43,866 nucleotides of DNA from Caloramator sp. (GTDB taxonomy: Bacteria; Bacillota; Clostridia; Clostridiales; Caloramatoraceae): the NCBI GenBank assembly GCA_026416875.1, contig JAOAEI010000007.1:1-43866 (forward strand), read 5' to 3'. The translations under genes were made by a program, and so were the position numbers. Numbering within the stretch: the stretch's first letter is position 1; each line of letters starts with the position of its first letter. Under the pieces are notes generated by a model, which saw only the letters and a list, made by a program, of their open reading frames with translations, had not been told where the DNA came from and did not search any database. Positions 13,581 to 20,828 of the stretch are shown in pieces.

Positions 13581-13832
13581 ATGTTACTGAAAATACATAA
13601 ACAAAACGTAAAACTTGAAGTAATTGAATGGAGCAAGAAAGAAAAAGTAAAAGTTATGAATGAAACAAATGCACTTAGAAGATACAACGCAATGGAAAAG
13701 ATTTTAAAAGACTATAAAGAGATAACAAAAAGAGAACTGATAGATATAGGAGCAAAAATAAACTATCCTTTTTCAACTAAAAAGCTAATAAGGCATGCAC
13801 AAAAGCTTGGGATAAGGGTGAATGGAATATGA
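13581..13832 (+). CDS. Hypothetical phage protein, start uncertain
   Basis: Up to 83 aa; the C-terminal region (EITKRELIDIGAKINYPFST, KKLIRHAQKLGIRVNGI) looks like a small helix-turn-helix. The strong GGGGGGG ribosome site upstream leads to a GTG at about 13568, which opens only a 10-codon frame in another phase. Initiation could be at 13581 or at the ATG at 13656, both with poor sites. It overlaps the next start by ATGA. Confidence 0.5.
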   Translation: MLLKIHKQNVKLEVIEWSKKEKVKVMNETNALRRYNAMEKILKDYKEITKRELIDIGAKINYPFSTKKLIRHAQKLGIRVNGI

Positions 13833-13984
13833 AGCAAGATATAGAGACAATAAAGCAAAATATCGAAGAAATTGTGGAGCTTTATTTTAAAGGTTACACC
13901 CTTAAAAGAGCTATACAGATGGTAAAAGATAAGAAGAAAGATGAGGAGGTTATAAATGGAGCTATTAGTTTTAAAAAAGGATGA
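13829..13984 (+). CDS. Small hypothetical protein (51 aa)
   Basis: Mostly helical, with VELYFKGYTLKRAIQMVKDK, resembling a short DNA-binding or adaptor peptide. Start overlaps the preceding stop, AAGGGTG lies 7 nt upstream, and its 3' end overlaps the MazG-like start. Confidence 0.6.
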   Translation: MKQDIETIKQNIEEIVELYFKGYTLKRAIQMVKDKKKDEEVINGAISFKKG

Positions 13985-14246
13985 TGATAATGTTTCAATC
14001 TTAAATAAGCTTAATGAAGAGGTAGATGAGCTGAGTAATGAATTATTTAAAAGCATAATGGATAATGTAAACAATAAAGAAGAAATGGCAGCTGAAGCTT
14101 TAGATGTTATTCAGGTATGTGTTGGTTTGTTGGATAAGCTCGAACAAGAAGGACTAAATATACGAAAAGCTATGGAAAAGCACAATCTTAAGCTTTTAAA
14201 TAGAGGTTGGCAATATAAGAAAGTTATAAGAATTGACATAGATTAA
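13956..14246 (+). CDS. MazG-like nucleotide pyrophosphohydrolase domain protein
   Basis: 96 aa of all-alpha NTP-PPase type: NEEVDELSNEL (metal-binding EExxE pattern) and EALDVIQVCVGLLDKLE (second E..D site). MazG-like phage enzymes hydrolyse (d)NTPs or (p)ppGpp to control nucleotide pools. AGGAGG site upstream. Substrate cannot be told from sequence. Confidence 0.75.
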   Translation: MELLVLKKDDDNVSILNKLNEEVDELSNELFKSIMDNVNNKEEMAAEALDVIQVCVGLLDKLEQEGLNIRKAMEKHNLKLLNRGWQYKKVIRIDID

Positions 14247-14267
14247 GACTAAAGAGGAGCTGGTAAA

Positions 14268-14822
14268 ATGGGTTATCATAGGGGAGACGTATTCGAGAGC
14301 ATGATAAACCATGCAAATGCTGCATACAGGATCAGAGGTATAGCTGAAATAAACAAAATAGCAACGCCAATGAAACCTATTAGGAGAGGTAAACATATAG
14401 TAGGAGCATTTTATGAAGAAAAAAGCATACTTGACTACGTTGGAGTGTATAAAGGAATACCAATAGCATTTGACGCAAAAGAGACAAGTGAAGAAGACAG
14501 ATTCCCATTAAACAACATAAAACCTCATCAGATAGAGTTTATGGAAAGGTGGATTAAAAATGGTGGACAAGCATTTTTACTTGTCCACTTTAAGAGACTC
14601 AATAGAGTGTATAGATTAGACTGGATCACACTAAGTTGGTATTGGAAGCAGTATAAAGAAAATAAAGGGAAGAAAGGATTTGGAAGCATACCGTTGAATG
14701 AGTTTGAATGTAATTGTAAGTTAGTTAAAAGTAAGAATGGAATAGTTTTAGATTACTTAGAAGGGCTTGAAGGGTGTGAGCATAAAAATGCATACAATGA
14801 GCAAAAAGGAATTTGTAGATAG
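14268..14822 (+). CDS. recU: Holliday junction resolvase RecU
   Basis: 184 aa. The core ILDYVGVYKGIPIAFDAKET, followed by NNIKPHQIEFMERWIKNGGQ, gives the catalytic Asp and Glu/Lys residues of RecU-type nucleases. It resolves four-way junctions arising in phage recombination and prepares unbranched DNA for packaging. AGAGGAGCT ribosome site upstream. Shorter than host RecU at the N-terminus, as is usual for phage copies. Confidence 0.92.
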   Translation: MGYHRGDVFESMINHANAAYRIRGIAEINKIATPMKPIRRGKHIVGAFYEEKSILDYVGVYKGIPIAFDAKETSEEDRFPLNNIKPHQIEFMERWIKNGGQAFLLVHFKRLNRVYRLDWITLSWYWKQYKENKGKKGFGSIPLNEFECNCKLVKSKNGIVLDYLEGLEGCEHKNAYNEQKGICR

Positions 14823-14940
14823 ATATTTAAAAGAAAAGCATAAGTGGGAAAAGAAGAAAGAGTCGGAGTTTTATGCTTACCGAAATGAGCTATTTAAGAG
14901 AATACACAAAAGATTGAATTATAAAGTCAGATACATTTAA
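14788..14940 (+). CDS. Small basic protein (50 aa)
   Basis: Lysine- and arginine-rich, helical, with DRYLKEKHKWEKKKESEFYA. Overlaps recU by 35 bp in another frame; a second possible start is at 14797. Family unknown. Confidence 0.5.
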   Translation: MHTMSKKEFVDRYLKEKHKWEKKKESEFYAYRNELFKRIHKRLNYKVRYI

Positions 14941-14956
14941 AAAAGGGGGTAAAAAG

Positions 14957-15619
14957 ATGACAGCTGGGGAATTAGTTGAAATATTTATGGATGAGATAAA
15001 AAAAGCATTGTTAAGAAGAAATTTTTCAAAGGTTAGGATTACAAATTTTATTGATGAAGTCGGTTTAGCAGTTGAAGCGAGATTAAAAGGAGGAAGATCA
15101 GATCTTGCAAAGGAACTTGTATTTGAAAATGTTAGACATTATTCACCAAAAAGATTCTTATCATATAACGAACGAAAAGAATATATGCAACTTCAAGTTA
15201 CAAATGCAGCTCTAGTAAGTTTAGCAGAAACATTTGAAAAATCAGGATTATTAAGTAAAGAAGCTAAGAAAAATTTAAAAGCAGCCCAGAGCTATTTATT
15301 TAAAGCAATTAGAGAAATAAACAATATGTTAGACGAGAAAGAATTGGATAAACACGATAGATTTTTAAGAAAGTTTAGGATAGCACTGTTAGACACAGAG
15401 AATGTTGTTGATAGAGATAAAATAAGAAAAATTGAACAATACGGGGATAAATTTGTTCTTACACATGAAGAGTTTTTACAATTAGCTGAAAATGCAATTG
15501 AAATAACTTGTAAGAATTGTAACAAGGAAGATTACAAGAACTGTAGATATTTTAATTTAATGTTTGAACTGGAAGTAGATCCGATAAATCAAAATGGATG
15601 CCCATATAGAATGGAGTGA
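14957..15619 (+). CDS. Hypothetical protein with C-terminal cysteine motif (DUF5651-like)
   Basis: 220 aa. A mostly helical N-terminal part precedes a C-terminal block FVLTHEEFLQLAENAIEITC with CKNCNKEDYKNCRYF and a closing CPY. That block resembles DUF5651, a phage family of unknown role; I hold this name loosely. The cysteines suggest a zinc site. Start 14957 follows an AAAAGGGGG site. Confidence 0.65.
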   Translation: MTAGELVEIFMDEIKKALLRRNFSKVRITNFIDEVGLAVEARLKGGRSDLAKELVFENVRHYSPKRFLSYNERKEYMQLQVTNAALVSLAETFEKSGLLSKEAKKNLKAAQSYLFKAIREINNMLDEKELDKHDRFLRKFRIALLDTENVVDRDKIRKIEQYGDKFVLTHEEFLQLAENAIEITCKNCNKEDYKNCRYFNLMFELEVDPINQNGCPYRME

Positions 15620-15623
15620 TTAA

Positions 15624-15956
15624 ATGGCATTAGATATAGTAGACATAGGACAAGCTATATATGAAACAGCAAAGAGGATAGAAAAAGGCTGCAATGAGTT
15701 ATATAAGTATGCAAAGGCTTATGCGGAAGCAGAAAAGGAATATAGGTTAGCCCTGGCAAGAGAAATAATGAACTTAAGGGATGCAGGATTACCTGCTACC
15801 TTAATAAATGATGTAGCAAGGGGAAATGTAGCAGAACTGAAATATAAAAGGGATTTGTCAGAGGTAAGCTATAAGACAGCGAGGGATATGCTTGAAGCAT
15901 TGAAGTCGGAATTAAGTGGTTTACAGAGTTTATACAAAAATCAAGGTGAGGTGTAA
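15624..15956 (+). CDS. Hypothetical helical phage protein (110 aa)
   Basis: Helical throughout, with ELYKYAKAYAEAEKEYRLAL and NLRDAGLPATLINDVARGNV, a layout common in small early proteins of Firmicute phages. Follows the previous gene after 4 nt with a GAGTGATTAA leader. Function unknown. Confidence 0.7.
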   Translation: MALDIVDIGQAIYETAKRIEKGCNELYKYAKAYAEAEKEYRLALAREIMNLRDAGLPATLINDVARGNVAELKYKRDLSEVSYKTARDMLEALKSELSGLQSLYKNQGEV

Positions 15957-15959
15957 CAA

Positions 15960-16226
15960 ATGAACCAAGAAGTTGCAAAGTTAGCTTGGAGAGCTATAAT
16001 CGACTACTTGGGTGGAGACATGAAGAAATATAAAGAATTAATCAACAAAGCAATGGCTATATATAAGCAATCTTTTATGTGTGAATGTGGTGAGGTATTA
16101 ATCAAAGGGACTCTTAAAAGGGGTAAGATAGAAATTGATATAATGTTATGCACACATTGTGGACAAGTATATTTGAATGGTGAAAAGTTTAGAAAGTGTA
16201 ACGTTAGGAGGGTAAACAAATGCTAA
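15960..16226 (+). CDS. Hypothetical zinc-ribbon protein (88 aa)
   Basis: CECGEVLIKG and CTHCGQVYLNG form a four-cysteine zinc ribbon in the C-terminal half. GAGGTG site upstream; its stop overlaps the next start. Confidence 0.65.
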   Translation: MNQEVAKLAWRAIIDYLGGDMKKYKELINKAMAIYKQSFMCECGEVLIKGTLKRGKIEIDIMLCTHCGQVYLNGEKFRKCNVRRVNKC

Positions 16227-16477
16227 ATTTTGTAATAGGGATGATGTTAGGAGCAATTTTTGGGCTGTTCATGTTTTCGATATTTTCGGTTTCATCAGAT
16301 AGCGATAAAAAGGCAGAAAAGATGATAAGTGATTGGGTAGAATACAAATGCAAGGTAAATACAATTTCAGAATGCGGGAACTTATGTTGTTGGTATTGCC
16401 TTGGAGCAAGTGAATGTAAATTTGTTTGCAAAGGGCATCCATCCGAATGTGGACAATCGATAGCACAACTTAAATAA
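16220..16477 (+). CDS. Small membrane protein with cysteine-rich tail
   Basis: 85 aa: one N-terminal transmembrane helix (FVIGMMLGAIFGLFMFSIFS) and a tail rich in cysteine (CGNLCCWYCLGASECKFVC). AGGAGGG site upstream. The tail would face the cytoplasm or the outside depending on orientation. Function unknown. Confidence 0.65.
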   Translation: MLNFVIGMMLGAIFGLFMFSIFSVSSDSDKKAEKMISDWVEYKCKVNTISECGNLCCWYCLGASECKFVCKGHPSECGQSIAQLK

Positions 16478-16489
16478 GGTGGTGACAGA

Positions 16490-17011
16490 GTGATCAAAGA
16501 CGAAATCTTTAGAAAAACAGAAGGGATGTTGTATAGATATTATGAAAAACTAAAATTAAAAGACAAACTAAATTACAGAGTCGAGGTGTTACAAAATAAA
16601 ATATACAGATTAGAGCAGGATATGATAAATTGTAATGTAGTTATTGATGCTGACATAAAAGCAATAGATTATAGTAAGGATAGAGTCCAAGGAGGAATAT
16701 GTAGATCAAACATTGAAAATGAATTAGAAAAAGAAATAGAAAAGCTTGAAAGGGAATTAAAACAGGCAAAAGTAAAACTTATAAGAACAAAACGCAGAAT
16801 AAACCAGATAGAAGATGAAATATCAAATATTGAATTTGCTATTACCCAACTTTCAGAAGAGGCAAAGAAACTTGTTGAATTAAAATATGGGACATGGCCA
16901 AAGTTAAGTAATATAGAAATAGGCATGAGAATGAATATGGCAGAAGCAACTATAAGGAGAAAAAGAAAAGAGATAGTTGAAGCAATAGCAAAGTGGATGA
17001 ATATTTCATGA
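16490..17011 (+). CDS. ArpU/RinA-like late transcription regulator
   Basis: 173 aa with GTG start and an AGGTGGTG site. A long coiled coil (EKEIEKLERELKQAKVKLIR and on) is followed by a sigma-region-4-like helix-turn-helix: LVELKYGTWPKLSNIEIGMR then MAEATIRRKRKEIVEAIAKW. Proteins of this type, last in the early operon, activate the packaging and morphogenesis genes. The stop codon is itself the first of three phased TGACG repeats, likely its binding site. Confidence 0.75.
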   Translation: MIKDEIFRKTEGMLYRYYEKLKLKDKLNYRVEVLQNKIYRLEQDMINCNVVIDADIKAIDYSKDRVQGGICRSNIENELEKEIEKLERELKQAKVKLIRTKRRINQIEDEISNIEFAITQLSEEAKKLVELKYGTWPKLSNIEIGMRMNMAEATIRRKRKEIVEAIAKWMNIS

Positions 17012-17041
17012 CGAGTTTTTGACGAAAAAATGACGTTCATA
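17009..17041 (+). promoter_or_regulatory. Three TGACG repeats at 11-bp spacing (candidate late-regulator site)
   Basis: TGACG at 17009, 17020 and 17031, exactly one helical turn apart. Just downstream is a possible -10 (TATGAT) at about 16 bp from the last repeat. The array begins in the stop codon of the late regulator. Confidence 0.55.
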
Positions 17042-17119
17042 ACAGAAAATTTATGATATTATGGATACAATGATAAATTTGCAAGTTCAACAAGTTTCAC
17101 ATATAGCTACCCCAACCAG

Positions 17120-17150
17120 AGCAGCCTTGATCCCCCGGGCTGCTTTTTTA
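17120..17150 (+). terminator. Terminator after the early operon
   Basis: AGCAGCC/GGCTGCT stem with an 11-nt loop, then TTTTTT. It separates early genes from the toxin-antitoxin pair. The interval 17012-17303 otherwise holds only the TGACG repeats and the toxin promoter. Confidence 0.85.
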
Positions 17151-17199
17151 TTTTAAGATGAATAAAAATAAAAAACATGGTAAAAATAATAATAAAGTT

Positions 17200-17279
17200 G
17201 CCCTCAAATAGTGGCAAAAAATATTTTTGTGTGATATAATAAAAGTAAACAAATAGCATATCACGGCACGAAAGAGGGC
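17200..17279 (+). promoter_or_regulatory. Toxin-antitoxin promoter and inverted repeats
   Basis: TATAAT at 17235-17240 (-35 weak, GTGGCA at 18 bp). Nested inverted repeats GCCCTC (17200)/GAGGGC (17274) and GTGATAT (17231)/ATATCAC (17258) flank it. Probable autoregulatory operators for the MqsA-like antitoxin. Confidence 0.55.
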
Positions 17280-17303
17280 GATATTATTTTACTGCAGGAT
17301 GAA

Positions 17304-17618
17304 TTGATAAAAGCTTATTTGAAGGATATAAAGAAAATTATTGTAGAAAAGGGTTTTCAATTTATAAAGCGAGAAAAAAATGTTAAATTTTTAAGGGAAT
17401 ATGGTTTATTAATAGAAGATGTTAAAAAAATTATTTTGAGTCTTAAGCCTGAGGATTATATAAAGGGACCTGAGAAGGATCATAATCAAAAATATTTAGG
17501 TGATATTTGGGTATTTAAGAATACAACATATTTAGATATGACTATATACATAAAAATTAGGTATAATCCTCCAGATGAGGTAGTCTGTATATCATTTCAT
17601 GAGGATATGGAGGAGTAA
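17304..17618 (+). CDS. MqsR-family toxin
   Basis: 104 aa, the size of MqsR. Family features: an alpha-beta RelE-like fold with FLREYGLLIEDVKKIILSL, DYIKGPEKDHNQ, then DIWVFKNTTY, YIKIRYN and the closing VVCISFHE strand. MqsR is a ribosome-independent mRNA interferase in E. coli. TTG start with AGGATG close by. The antitoxin gene follows after 13 nt; toxin-first order is typical for mqsRA. Confidence 0.8.
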   Translation: MIKAYLKDIKKIIVEKGFQFIKREKNVKFLREYGLLIEDVKKIILSLKPEDYIKGPEKDHNQKYLGDIWVFKNTTYLDMTIYIKIRYNPPDEVVCISFHEDMEE

Positions 17619-17631
17619 AGGGGGAAGATGT

Positions 17632-18648
17632 ATGAAAAAGGTTTATTGCCCAAATTGTAATGAATACGTTGAATATAAGGTAAAGCAAAATTTAATAAAA
17701 GAATACAAAGGTAAAGAAGTTAATATTGTTGAAAATATTGCATATTGCAAGAAATGTGGTGAGGATCTATTTGTTGAAAAAATTGAAGAAGATAACCTAA
17801 AGAGATTATATGAAAAATACAGACAAGTTGCTGATTTAATTAATCCGGAACAAATTATCAAATTAAGAGAAAAATATGGTTTATCGCAGAGAGAACTTGG
17901 TGCAATTCTGGGATGGGGAAAGATGACAATTAACAGATATGAAAGAGGAGGTTTACCTAGTCAGAGCCATAGCGATTTATTAAAACTAATGCTTGAAGAT
18001 GAAGAATTTTTCAAAGAAAAAGTTGAGGAAGCATACAACAAGGGGCGGATATCAAACAAAACATATAATAAAATAAATAATAAACTTGGGGATAATATTA
18101 AATTTCAAAAGAAAAAGTATATAATAAATTTGTTAAGTCATGAGGAAAATATTTATAATGGCTATAAAAAATTTGATTTTGAAAAAGTAGAAAATCTGAT
18201 TGCTTATCTGGCTGATAAAATAAATGAATTGTATCAAACGAATTTAAACAAATTATTATGGTATATAGATTTTATTTATTATAAGCATTATGTAACTTCG
18301 ATAACAGGATTAAGATATGTTAAATTTTATTACGGACCTGTTATTGAGAAAAGGGGATATGTTGAATTATTGAATTATCCAAGCGAAAAATTCATAATAG
18401 AAGAGCAAGAATCAATTGATGGAACATCTACAATTTTAAAAATAAAAAGCAATAAAAATTATGATTTGTCTATGTTTGAACATGAAGAAATAAAAGTAAT
18501 AAATAAGGTAATTGATAAATTCAAAAATGTAAATTGTAAGGAGATATCAAAAATTTCCCATGAAGAAGTAGCGTGGCTTGAAACTCCTTTTAATGAGTTA
18601 ATTTCTTACGATTATGCTGATAATCTTAAAATTGACATAGGTGTGTAG
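17632..18648 (+). CDS. MqsA-type antitoxin fused to a Panacea (DUF4065) domain
   Basis: 338 aa, far longer than MqsA (about 131 aa). An N-terminal YgiT-type zinc finger (CPNCNE and CKKCGEDL) is followed by an XRE helix-turn-helix (LREKYGLSQRELGAILGWGK, MTINRYERG). The C-terminal 170 aa (KVENLIAYLADKINELYQTN, LNKLLWYIDFIYYKHY, YGPV) form a Panacea/SocA-like domain, known as a toxin-neutralising module in many unrelated toxin-antitoxin pairs. It should bind the toxin and repress the operon through the inverted repeats upstream. AAAGGGGGAAG ribosome site. Confidence 0.85.
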   Translation: MKKVYCPNCNEYVEYKVKQNLIKEYKGKEVNIVENIAYCKKCGEDLFVEKIEEDNLKRLYEKYRQVADLINPEQIIKLREKYGLSQRELGAILGWGKMTINRYERGGLPSQSHSDLLKLMLEDEEFFKEKVEEAYNKGRISNKTYNKINNKLGDNIKFQKKKYIINLLSHEENIYNGYKKFDFEKVENLIAYLADKINELYQTNLNKLLWYIDFIYYKHYVTSITGLRYVKFYYGPVIEKRGYVELLNYPSEKFIIEEQESIDGTSTILKIKSNKNYDLSMFEHEEIKVINKVIDKFKNVNCKEISKISHEEVAWLETPFNELISYDYADNLKIDIGV

Positions 18649-18650
18649 AG

Positions 18651-18675
18651 AGAGCCTAAATCGGCTCTTTTTATT
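18651..18675 (+). terminator. Terminator after the toxin-antitoxin operon
   Basis: AGAGCC/GGCTCT with a 6-nt loop followed by TTTTTATTTTA; starts 3 nt after the antitoxin stop. Confidence 0.85.
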
Positions 18676-18697
18676 TTACCCGAAAGGAGTGGGAGAG

Positions 18698-18856
18698 GTG
18701 AAAATAAAGGATATAGTAAAAGAGAAACAGCCAGAAGTTTATAAAAAGCTGATGAAGGAGAGGAAGGAGCCAAAAAAGCAGGAACACCTCTCCTTTTATA
18801 ATATAAATAGAATAATGCAAAAGAATCCAGGAGTTGATGAAACAAAATGCAGATAG
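18698..18856 (+). CDS. Small charged protein (52 aa)
   Basis: GTG start after AAAGGAGTGGGAGA. Lys/Glu-rich helix (DIVKEKQPEVYKKLMKERKE) and a C-terminal FYNINRIMQKNPGVDE. No family recognised; lies between two accessory units. Confidence 0.55.
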   Translation: MKIKDIVKEKQPEVYKKLMKERKEPKKQEHLSFYNINRIMQKNPGVDETKCR

Positions 18857-18920
18857 AAGTAATAAAAATATAATTTATTAGAATATATTTTAATGTAAAA
18901 TAAGTTAATGGAGGAATTTA

Positions 18921-19685
18921 GTGAAGATAATCAATAATAATGAAGTGATTATTGAAAATGGTGATTTATGCCCTTGTGGAAGTCAAAAGAAATTTAAAAA
19001 ATGCTGTAAAACAAAAGAATATAAATATTACACAATAGGGAAAAATTATAAAGGACAAGAGATTATATATAATTATACTTTATTTAAAATCAAAACAAAT
19101 GAGCTAATCAACTTATGTAGCAATATCCAAAATAAATATGATAGTAAAGAGTTAAAGTTAGAAGATGCAATAAGAATTGTTAAAGAAATATATTCAAGAT
19201 TTGATTTATGTATAGAACCTTTTCAAAAATATAGTTCATGTAGTAAAGGCTGTTATGGATGCTGCGAACAAATAGTTAACACATACTATATAGAATCAGA
19301 AATCATAAAAAATTACATTAATGAAAATTTTAATGAAGGAGAACAAAAAATAGTTATTGCAAAAGCACAAAAAAATAAGGGAAGATATCCTAAGGATATA
19401 AATGAAGCACATCCTAAATATACAGAAAAAGAATATGTTACATTCGGAAGATTACCTTGTATTTTTTTAAATGATAATGGCACGTGTAAAATATATAAAG
19501 TAAGGCCTTTTGAATGTAGACAATATATTGTATTTAATAACCCAGAGGATTGCTATAAAGATAATGCAAAAGATATACATTACGAAGGTTATTATTTTTA
19601 TTATGTCCGCCAAACAATTAAGTTTATTGATAAAAAATTAAAGAATGATAGAGTAAGGCATTTAGCTAAATGGTTTTGTGAATAA
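18921..19685 (+). CDS. SEC-C motif protein with YkgJ-like cysteine cluster
   Basis: 254 aa. The N-terminal SEC-C zinc motif CPCGSQKKFKKCC is followed by a YkgJ-type cluster: CSKGCYGCC near the middle, LPCIFLNDNGTCKIYKVRP and ECRQYI. SEC-C binds zinc and partner proteins; the second cluster probably binds a metal or Fe-S centre. GTG start with GGAGGAATTT. It stands alone between the toxin-antitoxin pair and the packaging genes and looks like cargo. The host protein beside attL has a related cluster but no SEC-C motif. Confidence 0.75.
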   Translation: MKIINNNEVIIENGDLCPCGSQKKFKKCCKTKEYKYYTIGKNYKGQEIIYNYTLFKIKTNELINLCSNIQNKYDSKELKLEDAIRIVKEIYSRFDLCIEPFQKYSSCSKGCYGCCEQIVNTYYIESEIIKNYINENFNEGEQKIVIAKAQKNKGRYPKDINEAHPKYTEKEYVTFGRLPCIFLNDNGTCKIYKVRPFECRQYIVFNNPEDCYKDNAKDIHYEGYYFYYVRQTIKFIDKKLKNDRVRHLAKWFCE

Positions 19686-19786
19686 ATTTTGTTAATATAG
19701 TTACACTTATAGAATTTAATAAAAAAATTTTTTTAGATTTATTACTTTATATTTTTTCAGTATGTAGATGAAAAAATTCGACAATA

Positions 19787-19813
19787 GCAGGAAAAACCCT
19801 TTCTATGGAGAAT
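19787..19813 (+). promoter_or_regulatory. Sigma-H-type promoter (copy a), before the packaging region
   Basis: GCAGGAAAA, 11 bp, GGAGAAT, against the Spo0H consensus RnAGGAwWW-N11/12-RnnGAAT. Predicted start near 19820, immediately before the right arm of the hairpin at 19797-19830. Confidence 0.6.
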
Positions 19814-19830
19814 ATTGGAAATAGAAAGGG
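19797..19830 (+). promoter_or_regulatory. RBS-sequestering inverted repeat (copy 1)
   Basis: CCCTTTCTAT (19797-19806) pairs with ATAGAAAGGG (19821-19830), which contains the ribosome site of the gene at 19840. The left arm lies in the spacer of the sigma-H-type promoter, so only transcripts from further upstream would form the hairpin. Confidence 0.65.
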
Positions 19831-19839
19831 GGTGAAATT

Positions 19840-20250
19840 ATGGTTAAGTTATTTAATGAGCCAATAATCCTTAAGTGTGATCATTGTGGAAAAGATCTGT
19901 TTGCAGATTCACAAATGAGCATTATTGTTTTTGTTGAAGATAGGAAAAATAAAGTTATTAAAGATGTTTATGTATGTTGCAAATTGGAATGTGATAGAAA
20001 TTTACAAGAAATAAAAGTAAAAGAGGGTTTAATAGATGGTTGGAAAGATTTAAGTGATTTGACTAACCCAATATTGTTTTTAAATCAAATAATGGCGACA
20101 TTTAATAGAATGAAAAATGGCTGGATATTTGAACCTAATGCTTTTGAAAAATTAAAAGAAATATACTTGGCATGTGCTCAATATGTAATGAGAGAACCGA
20201 CGGAAAGTGAAATCAAAAGAGCATCAGATATATTAGGTTTACCTTTTTAA
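19840..20250 (+). CDS. Hypothetical protein with N-terminal zinc site (136 aa)
   Basis: CDHCGKDLFA near the N-terminus and VCCKLECDRN about 40 residues later could form a four-cysteine zinc site; the rest is helical. First gene after the sigma-H-type promoter, ahead of the HNH and terminase genes. AAAGGGGGTG ribosome site. Family not recognised. Confidence 0.65.
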   Translation: MVKLFNEPIILKCDHCGKDLFADSQMSIIVFVEDRKNKVIKDVYVCCKLECDRNLQEIKVKEGLIDGWKDLSDLTNPILFLNQIMATFNRMKNGWIFEPNAFEKLKEIYLACAQYVMREPTESEIKRASDILGLPF

Positions 20251-20277
20251 CTTATAAAAAGATAAGAGGATGATAAT

Positions 20278-20388
20278 ATGGCAAAATATAAGAGAAGGAG
20301 TAAAAGCGGCCATTATTATACAACAGGGTGTTTGCTTCAGATTGTTAGTATATTGATTATTATAGGTCTAATAATTTTATTAATTTAA
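20278..20388 (+). CDS. Small membrane peptide (36 aa)
   Basis: A basic N-terminus (KYKRRSKSGHYY) and one hydrophobic helix (LLQIVSILIIIGLIILLI) to the end. AGAGG ribosome site 8 nt upstream; followed at once by a terminator. Confidence 0.5.
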   Translation: MAKYKRRSKSGHYYTTGCLLQIVSILIIIGLIILLI

Positions 20389-20389
20389 A

Positions 20390-20414
20390 GGGCTCTTAAC
20401 AGAGCTCTTTTTTA
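20390..20414 (+). terminator. Terminator
   Basis: GGGCTCT/AGAGCTC (one mismatch), loop TAAC, then TTTTTT. Confidence 0.75.
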
Positions 20415-20438
20415 ATTGATAAATAGGAGTTAGATAGA

Positions 20439-20828
20439 ATGCTGAAGAGTTGCTTATATTGTGGAAAGATACATTCAAAAGGATATGTATGTGCAAAGAA
20501 ACCAAAGAGAGTATATAAAATAACAGATATAGATAAATTTAGATGGAGTAAAGCATGGCAAAAGAAAAGAGAATGGATAAAGCAAAGAGATAATTATTTA
20601 TGTCAAATGTGCTTGAGGAGGTTACATAAAACACTCAAACAATACAACTATGATGATTTGGAAGTGCACCATATAGTATCTATTAATGAAGATTGGGATA
20701 AGAGGTTAAACGATGATAACTTGATAACATTATGTAGTTATCATCATAAGATGGCTGAACAAGGAGAGATTAGCAGAGAAGAACTATTAAATATAGTTAA
20801 AGAGCAAGAACAGAAGGTTAAAAGATAG
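20439..20828 (+). CDS. HNH endonuclease of the packaging module
   Basis: 129 aa. Zinc cysteines (CLYCGK and a later CQMC) and the HNH core LEVHHIVSINEDWDKRLNDD (H77-H78), closing with NLITLCSYHHKMAE. In cos phages with HK97-type terminases the HNH protein next to the small terminase subunit is needed for cos cutting and packaging. The terminase genes follow. Confidence 0.92.
   Translation: MLKSCLYCGKIHSKGYVCAKKPKRVYKITDIDKFRWSKAWQKKREWIKQRDNYLCQMCLRRLHKTLKQYNYDDLEVHHIVSINEDWDKRLNDDNLITLCSYHHKMAEQGEISREELLNIVKEQEQKVKR

Noticed and set aside
13568-13600. GTG-started 10-codon frame after the GGGGGGG site as a gene
   Set aside because: Too short to support. It may be the remnant of a longer gene disrupted by an early stop, but nothing downstream in that frame confirms this.
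17019-17050. TTGACG at 17019 as the -35 of a sigma-A promoter
   Set aside because: No -10 at 16-18 bp; the hexamer is better explained by the phased TGACG repeats.
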